Numbered from the stretch's first letter, positions 1-6,327 are shown. The stretch: 6,843 bases of DNA from an uncultured Treponema sp. (GCA_947165795.1 CAMVBP010000112.1:1-6843); one strand, 5' to 3'. The notes: generated from the letters alone by a model not told the origin. Made by a program: numbers and translations.

Positions 1-232
1 AGCCGAGTGCCAGACTAATTGCATCCTGCAGATCGTCCTTACGGTACCCGTTTGAAACACCCTTGTTGTAACCAAGCAGCCAGAGATCGTGGCGAATCAG
101 TGAATCTTTCCATCCGGTAATCTCACCAATCTGCACCGAAGTAATTTTTTCGCTCTGCCAGCTTTGCAAAAGATTCTGCAAGGTAAGCATGCGTTTTCTG
201 GTTGCTTCTGGAACTGCAACTAATGCGCTCAT
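1..232 (-). CDS. rex: Redox-sensing transcriptional repressor Rex, N-terminal part (cut by window edge)
   Basis: The first 77 codons are present and the rest lies beyond position 1. Rex family members are homodimeric repressors. They have an N-terminal winged helix and a C-terminal Rossmann domain that binds NAD(H), and they leave DNA when the NADH/NAD+ ratio rises. Only the winged helix is visible. It shows the family pattern: VPEATRKRM near residues 7-15 (family: IPxATxxRL), the SVQIGEITG recognition-helix lead, then SLIRHDL, LLGYNKGV, NGY and DDLQDAI running to ALG (family: vRKDLsxfGxxGxxGxGYxvxxL). Several positions differ from typical Firmicute Rex, for example RHD for RKD and VSNGY for RGxGY. 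The start ATG at 232-230 is preceded by AGGAGGAA (forward 241-248) with an 8-nt spacer, a strong ribosome binding site. A Rex-like operator upstream suggests autoregulation. The NAD-binding domain cannot be checked here. Confidence 0.86.
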   Translation of the reverse strand, partial: MSALVAVPEATRKRMLTLQNLLQSWQSEKITSVQIGEITGWKDSLIRHDLWLLGYNKGVSNGYRKDDLQDAISLALG

Positions 233-295
233 TATAGGCATTCCTCCTGCATTTTGGAATCGAATTTCGTAAATAAAACAGCGAATTTCAGCAGA

Positions 296-324
296 ATATT
301 AACAAAAATGTGCAAATTTTGCAA
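296..324 (-). promoter_or_regulatory. Candidate sigma70-type promoter for rex
   Basis: Read on the minus strand there is TTGCAA (324-319) as a -35 box, a 17-nt spacer and TAATAT (301-296) as a -10 box, about 64 nt ahead of the rex start. Spacing is ideal and both hexamers are fair matches. The region is A/T-rich, so chance matches are likely. No transcription start can be seen from sequence. Confidence 0.5.
311..323. repeat. Short perfect palindrome over the candidate rex -35 box
   Basis: TGCAAA, T, TTTGCA forms a perfect 6-1-6 inverted repeat. It overlaps the candidate -35 hexamer (319-324) and lies 4 bp from the Rex-like operator. It does not match the Rex consensus, so if functional it would serve another regulator. 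A chance palindrome in A/T-rich DNA is possible. Confidence 0.35.
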
Positions 325-327
325 ATA

Positions 328-345
328 CTGTTAAAAATTTAACAA
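328..345. promoter_or_regulatory. Probable Rex operator (autoregulatory site)
   Basis: The 18-mer reads CTGTTAA, AAAT, TTAACAA. The known Rex operator consensus is TTGTKAA, four A/T bases, TTMACAA. All positions fit except the first C. The perfect part is TGTTAAA-AA-TTTAACA (329-344). It sits 3 bp upstream of the candidate -35 box of rex, the gene whose product would bind it, and autoregulation of rex is common. The assignment is inferred from motif and context. Confidence 0.62.
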
Positions 346-375
346 TAATTTTATTACATTGGGCATAAAAGTGTT

Positions 376-410
376 AAAAAAAAGATGCCTTGATAAACTT
401 ATCAGGCATC
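376..410 (-). terminator. Intrinsic terminator of the GGDEF-kinase-regulator operon
   Basis: On the minus strand, GATGCCT (410-404) pairs perfectly with AGGCATC (390-384). A further three inner A/T-rich pairs are possible with one bulged base. The stem is followed at once by eight T residues (383-376). It begins 25 nt after the response-regulator stop codon and separates the operon from the rex promoter region. The forward strand has only a poor T-tract (CTTTTATT), and no plus-strand gene ends here. Confidence 0.93.
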
Positions 411-435
411 CTTTTATTGACGAGAAAATATGATT

Positions 436-1185
436 TTATTCGCCAACTATAATTACTCTGTTTTTAAAGAAATCCTTTACGGCATCTTTTATTTCGTCAG
501 ACGATTTGCTTTTAAGAATATAACCTTCCGGCTTAAGATGCATTACTTCCATAACGCCTTCGCGGTCTGCTTTTCCTGTTAAAAACATTACCGGTGTTTT
601 TTTAATTACTTCATCATTTCGTATTTTAGAAAGAACCTGAGGCCCATTCATAGTCGGCATTCTGTAATCCAGCAAAACTAAATCTACCGGATGACGGTTT
701 AAGAATTCAATTGCCATTTCTCCTGAATTAACAAGCGAAACTTCAAAATCATCTCCAAGCCAGATATTTACACTTCTAAGCATTAAAGGTTCATCATCTA
801 CAACAAGAACTCTCTTTTTAGTTCTGTCATTATATTCAAAGGCTTCGGAAAGGGCGCGCAAATCAAGAGGCAGAGAAGGAAAATGAAAGCCCGGAAGCTT
901 CTTTAAAAATAAATCATCTGTTTCTGTAAGTTCAGAATTGTGTCCTACGATGTAAAGAAAAAATCCTACTTTCTTACGCTTCAGTTCAATTTCCCTGATA
1001 ATATTAATATCCAAAAGCGAAGAAACACATAAAATAAGATGAAACGGCGTTCTCGGAAGATTATTAAGCTCGTGAGAATCAGGCCTTATAACATGAACTT
1101 CAATATCAATGTCATTTAAGTCCTTAATTAAATTTTTAATAACGAGTCGCTGATCATCTCCAACTAAGTATACTTCATTATCCAT
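436..1185 (-). CDS. Tandem-receiver response regulator (degenerate REC + intact REC, no output domain)
   Basis: A 249-residue cytoplasmic protein. Residues 124-240 form a complete receiver: acidic pair D130/D131 in VLVVDDEP, phospho-acceptor D173 in LLDYRMP, switch T203 in FLTGK, and conserved K225 in GYILK. Residues 1-115 look like a second, decayed receiver. YLVGDDQ (D10/D11) mimics the acidic pair, but the phospho-acceptor position in FHLILCVSS appears to be C53. No DNA-binding, GGDEF, EAL, HD-GYP or methylesterase domain follows, and the protein ends shortly after the receiver. Output is therefore presumably by protein contact, or it may be a phosphate sink, in the manner of CheY- or DivK-type regulators. 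It is the last gene of the operon, 24 nt after the kinase stop codon. Its own GGAG ribosome binding site (forward 1195-1198) has a 9-nt spacer to the ATG. The likely phosphodonor is the HPt domain of the kinase next door. Receiver assignment is firm; role and partner are inferred. Confidence 0.9.
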   Translation of the reverse strand: MDNEVYLVGDDQRLVIKNLIKDLNDIDIEVHVIRPDSHELNNLPRTPFHLILCVSSLLDINIIREIELKRKKVGFFLYIVGHNSELTETDDLFLKKLPGFHFPSLPLDLRALSEAFEYNDRTKKRVLVVDDEPLMLRSVNIWLGDDFEVSLVNSGEMAIEFLNRHPVDLVLLDYRMPTMNGPQVLSKIRNDEVIKKTPVMFLTGKADREGVMEVMHLKPEGYILKSKSSDEIKDAVKDFFKNRVIIVGE

Positions 1186-1209
1186 ACAAAAAAGCTCCAG
1201 AATTTATTT

Positions 1210-4200
1210 TTAAATAGGAATAATATCCCAAGTAAGTTCTTTTAAGGTTTTAAAATCAACGTTTCCTATGCCGGTTTTAATTTTGGCATAAAGTTCATCA
1301 TATTTTTCAGGAATTTTTACATCGGAAAGCTCTTCCACAATTGCATCCAAAGCATTCAAATTAAAATCATTTGCAAATTTAGCAATTTTCTGTAAATATT
1401 CTTCAAAATCTGACTCAAGAATTTCTACTTTTTCTATTTCTTCCTCATTTACTAAGGTATCAAGTTTTTCTTTATAACTCAAGAATAAATTCATTAAAGA
1501 TTTATGTTTTTTCTGAATTTCTTCAATTTTATTTTCGTCTGCACAGTTTTCAAGGTATTCAGCCTGTTCAGAAAGTTCAATTGCACCGATTAATCGCGAA
1601 GAACTCTTTAAAGAATGAACCTTTGTTCCGTAATTTTCCCAGTCTTCTTTATCAAAGTACTTCTGAATTTCTGCGGCATGACTGTCTATTGAATCATAAT
1701 ACTTTCTCATTGTGGTTATAAGAAGCTCTTTGCCGCCGCAGTTTTTAAGAGCAGCTTCCAGATCAATTCCTTTTAAGCCAGATAAATCAAAATCGGTTTT
1801 TTCATTTTCTGAATCGCTAAAGTCAAATTCCGGTTCCGAATTATAATTTTCCAGATATTCTTTTGGAAGATACTGTCTTATCATATCTTCAAGCTTTTCT
1901 GGATTAACAGGCTTTGAAAGATAATCAGAGAAGCCTTCGTCAAGGTACATTTGTTTTACGCCGCTTATTGCATTTGCTGTAAGTGCAATACAAGGTTTAT
2001 CCTTGCATAAATTCTTTTTCATTTTACGCATTTCATGCAGCGTTTCTATTCCGTCTAGTTCAGGCATGCGGTGGTCAATAAACAGAATGTCGTATTCGGT
2101 TTTCTTAACTTTTTCCAGAGCTTCTTTTCCGCTTAATACCGTATCAATTTTCATTTCTGTTTCTTTAAGTAAGCCCTTAATTACTTCAAGATTAATTTCT
2201 GTATCGTCTACAAAAAGAAGCTTTGCTTTTGGTGCATGGAGTTTTTCCTTGTAATTTGAGAAAAGCAGAATACTGTCTTCATAAGAATCTTTTATGTTTC
2301 CAATTTCTTCCCAGTCAATAACTGTCTGCTCAAGTTCAAAAGAGAAGTTCGAGCCTGAACCGTATTTGCTTTCTACATTGAGTTTAGAATTCATAATGCT
2401 CAAAACTCTTGTAACAATGCTCATTCCAAGGCCGGTTCCTTCAATCGTTTTGTTTTTGCCTTCTTCTATACGTTCAAAAGGAGAGAACAGTTTTTCCATA
2501 TCCTCAGGCTTAATTCCAATACCCGTGTCCTTTACGCAGAACATAAGTTTAATTTTTTTATCGCCAATTTTTTTATAGGCGGCAGTAAATGTTACGGTTC
2601 CTTCTTTTGTATATTTAATTGCATTTGTAAGAAGATTTAAAATACACTGCTTTAATTTAATGCTGTCGCCATAAAGAAGCTTTGGAATTTTTGGATTTAT
2701 ATTAAGCTGCAGAGTCAGGTTTTTCTTTTTTGCTCTTTCAGAAACAAGATTAATCAATTCCTTAATAAATGCCGCAAAATCGTATTTCTCCGGTAAAAGT
2801 TCCATTTTACCTGCTTCGATTTTTGAAAAGTCAAGGATGCCGTTTACAATTTCCAGAAGGTTTGTACCGGCACTTTTTATATTTGCGGCATAACCTAAAA
2901 TTTCCGGATCGGTTGCTTCGCGGAGAATCATTTCGTTCATGCCAAGAACTGCATTAATTGGAGTTCGTATTTCGTGGCTCATATTTGCAAGGAAGGCACT
3001 TTTTGCCTGACTTGATGCCGCATTTTTTTCTGCTTCAATTTTAAGTCTGTCGCGTTCGCCCTGTAACTGTTCACGTTCTTTCTTTTCGTCATCAATATAT
3101 TCAACAGACCACAAAACATGATGAAGCTTTCCTTTTGAATTTCTGTCCATTGCAATAAATCTTCCGCGGCACCATTTTCCGCCGGCTCCAAGGAATTCCT
3201 GCGTAATTGTAATCTGGTTTCGCATTCTTTCGTTTATTGTAGATAAATCTACAAAAGGAATAAGAGCCGGCCAGGAGCTTTCATCCGAAGTCTGCTGCAT
3301 TACCTGCTTTAGAATTTGATTTGCATTTTCTATGGATCCTTTTACTCTTTTGCCAATGTCGCCGCGGCTGTGAACTTCTTCAAATGTATCATTTTCAAGA
3401 TCAATTTCATGAAGGGAAATGTACATGCTTGCAAGGAATTCACTTTTGCTTTTACTTTCTGTAATTGCGGCTTCCTTTGCTTTTCGTTCCTTATCTGTCT
3501 GCTCGCGGATGTAATCAATATATTCTTTCATCTGCGAAGTCATTTTTCTTATGTTGTCGGAAAGCGTTCCAATTTCATTTTTTGATTCATAAGGAATTGT
3601 AAGGTTTAACTCTCCTCGCGAAAGCTTGTAGGTTGTCTGAGTAATTATATGAATCGGTTTTAATACTTTTGCATTTTCGTAACTTAGGGCAAGAATTGTT
3701 ACTATACATATAATTATAAAAACAATTACAATTGCAAAAATATGCTTTAGTAAATTCATTTTAATTGTAGAAATTGGAACTCCTGTAATAAGAGTCATTC
3801 CGTTTTCCAGTTTATTAGATGTTCCAAGATAATTCGCATTATTCCAGGTAAACTGTAATAAAGAATTTTCATTTTCTTTCTGGAATAAATTTAAAATTGC
3901 ATTTACATCTGCAGAATTTTCTATAGAGTTCTGCTGTCCGCTTGAATCTTTTTTATAAATTAAATTACGCTCGCTTCCAATAAGAAGTCCAAGACTGTTT
4001 TCTATATTTGTTGTGTCTACAATATCCTTTAATACTGCAAGATTAATATCCATTCCAACTACACCAAGCAGATGTTCGTTTTTGTAAATTGGAATTACAT
4101 AAGAAATCATGTGAACGTTTACATTTTTATTTTCGTAAGGATCTGTCCATACCGGAGCCTTTTTCCAGATAGGAAGATAATACCAGCCGACACGGCTTGT

Positions 4201-4671
4201 ATCGCTTGGAGAATATGCCTTTATGTTTGTATTTTTTACGCTTATAAATCCGTCTTCTGAATTTCCTGTTAAAAATACGCCTCTGTTTCCGCCGTAAGTT
4301 TCTACTTCCATCTGAAAGTAAACAGAAGCAACTCCCTTTGAATATTTTGTTCCTTCAAGCAGTTCCAGGGAAAGATCCTTCATGTAAGATTTTTCATATT
4401 CTTCGTCAATTAAAATTCTGTTTTCGTCAATCGTTCGTAAAATATATTTTTCTGCCGAAGAAACAGAAGTTTCTATATTTGTAAAACAATTATTCAGGTC
4501 CGTAGATTTTTTTTCGGCAACGAGACGGGCGGTCTGTTCAATCTGCTGTTTTCCAATATTTATCTGTGGAATTATAGAAACAAGAACTGTCGCTATAAAA
4601 AACAAAATAACAAAGGAGAACGTGGCTACTACAACCTTAAATTTTATGGAGTGTTTTAAGCGTGTTTTCAT
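1210..4671 (-). CDS. Membrane hybrid histidine kinase: dCache-HAMP-PAS-HisKA-HATPase-REC-HPt
   Basis: A 1153-residue tripartite phosphorelay kinase. A membrane helix (about 11-34) is followed by an extracytoplasmic double-Cache sensor (35-308; WYYLPIWKK, PVWTDPY, SYVIPIY, LGVVGMDI). Then come a second helix (309-331), HAMP (332-385), a coiled coil, and a PAS-like domain (about 411-530; MYISLHEIDL, FVDLSTINERM, GKWCRGRFIAMDR). HisKA carries H566 in MSHEIRTP. The ATPase domain has N683 in the N box, DTGIGI (715-720), LFSPFER and GTGLGM (745-750). The receiver has D822/D823, D866 in FIDHRMP, T898 and K920. HPt has H1019 in HSLKSSS. All key residues are intact, so the predicted relay is H566 to D866 to H1019 and on to a separate regulator. 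About 80 further helical residues follow the HPt. The ATG overlaps the upstream stop as ATGA. The nearest GGAG (forward 4685-4688) is 13 nt away, so translational coupling is likely. The architecture resembles BarA/ArcB-type kinases, but the ligand is unknown and no symbol is justified. Confidence 0.95.
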   Translation of the reverse strand: MKTRLKHSIKFKVVVATFSFVILFFIATVLVSIIPQINIGKQQIEQTARLVAEKKSTDLNNCFTNIETSVSSAEKYILRTIDENRILIDEEYEKSYMKDLSLELLEGTKYSKGVASVYFQMEVETYGGNRGVFLTGNSEDGFISVKNTNIKAYSPSDTSRVGWYYLPIWKKAPVWTDPYENKNVNVHMISYVIPIYKNEHLLGVVGMDINLAVLKDIVDTTNIENSLGLLIGSERNLIYKKDSSGQQNSIENSADVNAILNLFQKENENSLLQFTWNNANYLGTSNKLENGMTLITGVPISTIKMNLLKHIFAIVIVFIIICIVTILALSYENAKVLKPIHIITQTTYKLSRGELNLTIPYESKNEIGTLSDNIRKMTSQMKEYIDYIREQTDKERKAKEAAITESKSKSEFLASMYISLHEIDLENDTFEEVHSRGDIGKRVKGSIENANQILKQVMQQTSDESSWPALIPFVDLSTINERMRNQITITQEFLGAGGKWCRGRFIAMDRNSKGKLHHVLWSVEYIDDEKKEREQLQGERDRLKIEAEKNAASSQAKSAFLANMSHEIRTPINAVLGMNEMILREATDPEILGYAANIKSAGTNLLEIVNGILDFSKIEAGKMELLPEKYDFAAFIKELINLVSERAKKKNLTLQLNINPKIPKLLYGDSIKLKQCILNLLTNAIKYTKEGTVTFTAAYKKIGDKKIKLMFCVKDTGIGIKPEDMEKLFSPFERIEEGKNKTIEGTGLGMSIVTRVLSIMNSKLNVESKYGSGSNFSFELEQTVIDWEEIGNIKDSYEDSILLFSNYKEKLHAPKAKLLFVDDTEINLEVIKGLLKETEMKIDTVLSGKEALEKVKKTEYDILFIDHRMPELDGIETLHEMRKMKKNLCKDKPCIALTANAISGVKQMYLDEGFSDYLSKPVNPEKLEDMIRQYLPKEYLENYNSEPEFDFSDSENEKTDFDLSGLKGIDLEAALKNCGGKELLITTMRKYYDSIDSHAAEIQKYFDKEDWENYGTKVHSLKSSSRLIGAIELSEQAEYLENCADENKIEEIQKKHKSLMNLFLSYKEKLDTLVNEEEIEKVEILESDFEEYLQKIAKFANDFNLNALDAIVEELSDVKIPEKYDELYAKIKTGIGNVDFKTLKELTWDIIPI

Positions 4672-6035
4672 TTCTGTCTTTTAACTCCATTTCCACCGTG
4701 CTCTTTAACATAATAGCATTGCTGAACGGCTCTGTGATAATTTGTCTTTATGCTCTCGGATAATGAAACTTCTACAATTCCAACAGATACAGTTACTTTT
4801 AATTTATCTTTTACATCTTTGCAGAATTCAATAAAACAGCTTTCTGCGTCTTCGCTGTCCATTTCCAGAAAGGCAACAAATTCATCTCCACTCCATCTGA
4901 AGAGAATTCCTTTTTCGTCAATTATTTTTTTAGCAAGGTTTACAACTTCAAGAATTATTTTATCGCCGTTAGTATTTTCTGTAGCAGTTTTAAAACGGTC
5001 AATATCAAACATTATTAAGCTTTTGTAGCGTGTAGTATTAAAAATACCAAGTTCACCAAAAGAATCCTTTAAGTAATTTCTATTCGGAAGTCCTGTAAGT
5101 TCATCTTCATTTGAATCATTTATAATTATTTCGTGGTGCGTATTATTTTTATTCCACAGGGTAACAATTATAAGAAGAATAAGGAAGAAATAAATGCAGA
5201 CCAGCATAAATTTTAAACCAAAGGAATCATCCTTTTCGTAAAAACGCTGAACTGTAAGATACCACTGAATTTCCGGAATATAACGTGTTATTCTAAAGCC
5301 GCCCATACTTTTTTCAGTTATCACAAAATTTGTGCCGTTTGCTCCATCATTTAAAGCTTCGGAAATATAGGCATTTTTAATATTTGCAGAATCTGAATCA
5401 AATTGAACTAATCCGGTTTGATTTATTAAATTTACTTTGATATTATTTTGAATTTCGATTTCAGAAATTATATTCTGCAGGTCTTCCATAACAATTCCAA
5501 CTCCGCAAACTCCAAGAAGCTTTCCGTCGGAATCTGTAATTCTTGTATCAGAAAAAATTGTCCATTTATAACCGTTTTCCTGATCTCTGTTTGTATCAAG
5601 GGACATTTCTTTTTCTGACTTTATAAAAATTTCATACCACAAATCATAAGGTTCGGCTTCGGGATTAACTGTCTTGGCATAGCCTTTTGAAGTGTAATAG
5701 CTGTGTGATTTTTCAGAAACTATAAAAACAGATTCATAACCGAATTTATTTTGTATGGAAGTAAGATATTCTCCAAGCTTTAATTCAAGCTGTCTTTTAT
5801 CTGTTGTATTTTCATTCCTTAAAATTTCTTTTAAAAAAGTGTCAGAAGCAATTGTCTGCGAAATTATGATCGAATTATTTATTCTGTAATATAATTCATC
5901 ATAAATACTATTTGCGAGAAGTTTATTGTTAATTTCAGCCTGTTGAGATTTTCTTAAAATCTGACTTGGTATTGTAATGGAAACAATAACAGACGTAATT
6001 GTAATTATAATTATAGAAATAACTTTTTTATGCAT
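4668..6035 (-). CDS. Cache-sensor GGDEF-domain membrane protein (atypical diguanylate cyclase)
   Basis: A 455-residue protein. A signal-anchor helix (4-22) precedes an extracytoplasmic Cache-like sensor (about 23-270; DLWYEIFIKSEKE, WTIFSDTRI, LLGVCGVGI). A second helix (273-293) is followed by a short linker with no HAMP, then a GGDEF domain (311-455) starting DELTGLPNR. GGDEF proteins join two GTP into c-di-GMP. Here the metal-binding D344 of FDIDRF and the D384 of SGDEF (382-386) are retained, as is SVGI (417-420). The signature is SGDEF instead of GGDEF. The loop after FK is about three residues shorter than usual and lacks the guanine-contacting Asn. No RxxD inhibitory site precedes the signature. 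The C-terminal GRN-like motif reads GGN. Activity is therefore uncertain. The ATG at 6035 is chosen because GGGAG lies 7 nt upstream and it places the signal anchor at the N-terminus. A TTG at 6116 would add 27 residues but has no ribosome binding site. It is the first gene of the operon and its stop overlaps the kinase start. Confidence 0.88.
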   Translation of the reverse strand: MHKKVISIIIITITSVIVSITIPSQILRKSQQAEINNKLLANSIYDELYYRINNSIIISQTIASDTFLKEILRNENTTDKRQLELKLGEYLTSIQNKFGYESVFIVSEKSHSYYTSKGYAKTVNPEAEPYDLWYEIFIKSEKEMSLDTNRDQENGYKWTIFSDTRITDSDGKLLGVCGVGIVMEDLQNIISEIEIQNNIKVNLINQTGLVQFDSDSANIKNAYISEALNDGANGTNFVITEKSMGGFRITRYIPEIQWYLTVQRFYEKDDSFGLKFMLVCIYFFLILLIIVTLWNKNNTHHEIIINDSNEDELTGLPNRNYLKDSFGELGIFNTTRYKSLIMFDIDRFKTATENTNGDKIILEVVNLAKKIIDEKGILFRWSGDEFVAFLEMDSEDAESCFIEFCKDVKDKLKVTVSVGIVEVSLSESIKTNYHRAVQQCYYVKEHGGNGVKRQK

Positions 6036-6042
6036 TAAAAGT

Positions 6043-6047
6043 CTCCC
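6043..6047 (-). promoter_or_regulatory. Ribosome binding site fixing the GGDEF gene start
   Basis: GGGAG on the minus strand, 7 nt from the ATG at 6035. It decides for this start over the in-frame TTG 27 codons upstream, which has no purine-rich element before it. Confidence 0.8.
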
Positions 6048-6079
6048 GAAAAATTTCACACTCTTAATTGTTACGCAAC

Positions 6080-6099
6080 TTGCGCACATAAAGGCGCAA
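6080..6099. repeat. TTGCGC/GCGCAA inverted repeat in the operon leader
   Basis: TTGCGC (6080-6085) and GCGCAA (6094-6099) are perfect inverted arms with an 8-bp spacer, about 45 bp upstream of the GGDEF start codon. They stand out as G/C-rich in an A/T-rich gap. They could be an operator or a small hairpin in the 5' untranslated region. No T-tract follows on the minus strand, so this is not a terminator. Confidence 0.35.
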
Positions 6100-6138
6100 A
6101 AAAGCAGTTTTGCCAACGGTAAAAGCTGCAGATGTCAA
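6087..6138 (-). promoter_or_regulatory. Candidate promoter region of the signalling operon
   Basis: A perfect -35 hexamer TTGACA lies at 6138-6133 (minus strand), but the sequence 17 nt on is TGGCAA, a poor -10. An alternative is TTGGCA (6116-6111), an 18-nt spacer and TTTATG (6092-6087), also imperfect. A third option further upstream is TATAAG (6170-6165), a good -10 without a -35 but with a palindrome at that place. A promoter must lie in this gap because a strong terminator precedes it. Which of these is used cannot be decided here. Confidence 0.33.
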
Positions 6139-6178
6139 CATTAAAAAATGAAAGACTTTTTATGCTTATATTTTAACA

Positions 6179-6198
6179 TGGAAAAATAGATTTTTCCA
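6179..6198. promoter_or_regulatory. Perfect 20-bp palindrome, candidate operator
   Basis: TGGAAAAAT (6179-6187), AG, ATTTTTCCA (6190-6198) gives 9-bp perfect arms around a 2-bp centre. The loop is too tight for a good RNA hairpin, which favours binding by a dimeric protein. It lies between the upstream terminator and the operon. It would cover the -35 area of a promoter using TATAAG at 6170-6165 as its -10. The binding protein is unknown. Confidence 0.45.
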
Positions 6199-6211
6199 CT
6201 TAAAAAACTTC

Positions 6212-6254
6212 AAAAAAAAAGGGGAGCCAGAAAAACTAAAAAAACTGGCTCCCC
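6212..6254 (-). terminator. Strong intrinsic terminator after the transglycosylase gene
   Basis: GGGGAGCCAG pairs perfectly with CTGGCTCCCC (arms at forward 6245-6254 and 6221-6230), giving a 10-bp stem with a 14-nt loop. On the minus strand nine T residues follow (6220-6212). There is no T-tract on the plus strand, so it works in one direction. It ends transcription of the transglycosylase gene and insulates the signalling operon. Confidence 0.96.
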
Positions 6255-6297
6255 AACTAAGGAGGAAAAATTTATAAACTTTATATATACTTATTAA

Positions 6298-6320
6298 AAC
6301 AATTCAAAACTTGAATTGTT
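6298..6320 (-). repeat. A/T-rich hairpin just after the transglycosylase stop codon
   Basis: AACAATTCAA (6298-6307), a 3-nt loop and TTGAATTGTT (6311-6320) make a perfect 10-bp stem beginning 7 nt past the stop codon. On the minus strand it is followed by TTAATAAG, not a clean T-run. It is therefore a weak terminator at best, or an mRNA 3'-end stabiliser ahead of the real terminator at 6212-6254. Confidence 0.6.
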
Positions 6321-6327
6321 CAAGTTC

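Noticed and set aside
2979..3191. A 70-codon minus-strand frame inside the kinase
   Set aside because: It is an out-of-frame reading of the PAS-HisKA linker with no domain and no independent ribosome binding site.
2003..5028. Several plus-strand open frames of 60-95 codons inside the kinase and GGDEF genes, for example 2003-2254, 2294-2578, 3316-3585 and 4750-5028
   Set aside because: They lie antisense to well-conserved coding regions, lack recognisable domains and are accounted for by the codon use of the real genes.
6044..6061. A second Rex operator at the GGDEF start (TCCCGAA-AAAT-TTCACAC)
   Set aside because: Only the right half fits the consensus; three of seven left-arm bases are wrong, and the site overlaps the ribosome binding site, which explains its composition.
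6036..6116. An N-terminal extension of the GGDEF protein from an in-frame TTG at 6116
   Set aside because: There is no ribosome binding site before the TTG, while the ATG at 6035 has GGGAG at 7 nt and puts the membrane anchor at the N-terminus, as usual for the family.
6094..6116. A sigma54 (-24/-12) promoter at TTGGCA...TTGC on the minus strand
   Set aside because: The distance between the GG and GC elements does not fit the strict sigma54 spacing.
6259..6265. AAGGAGG on the plus strand as a ribosome binding site
   Set aside because: No start codon follows at a suitable distance and no plus-strand coding frame begins there.
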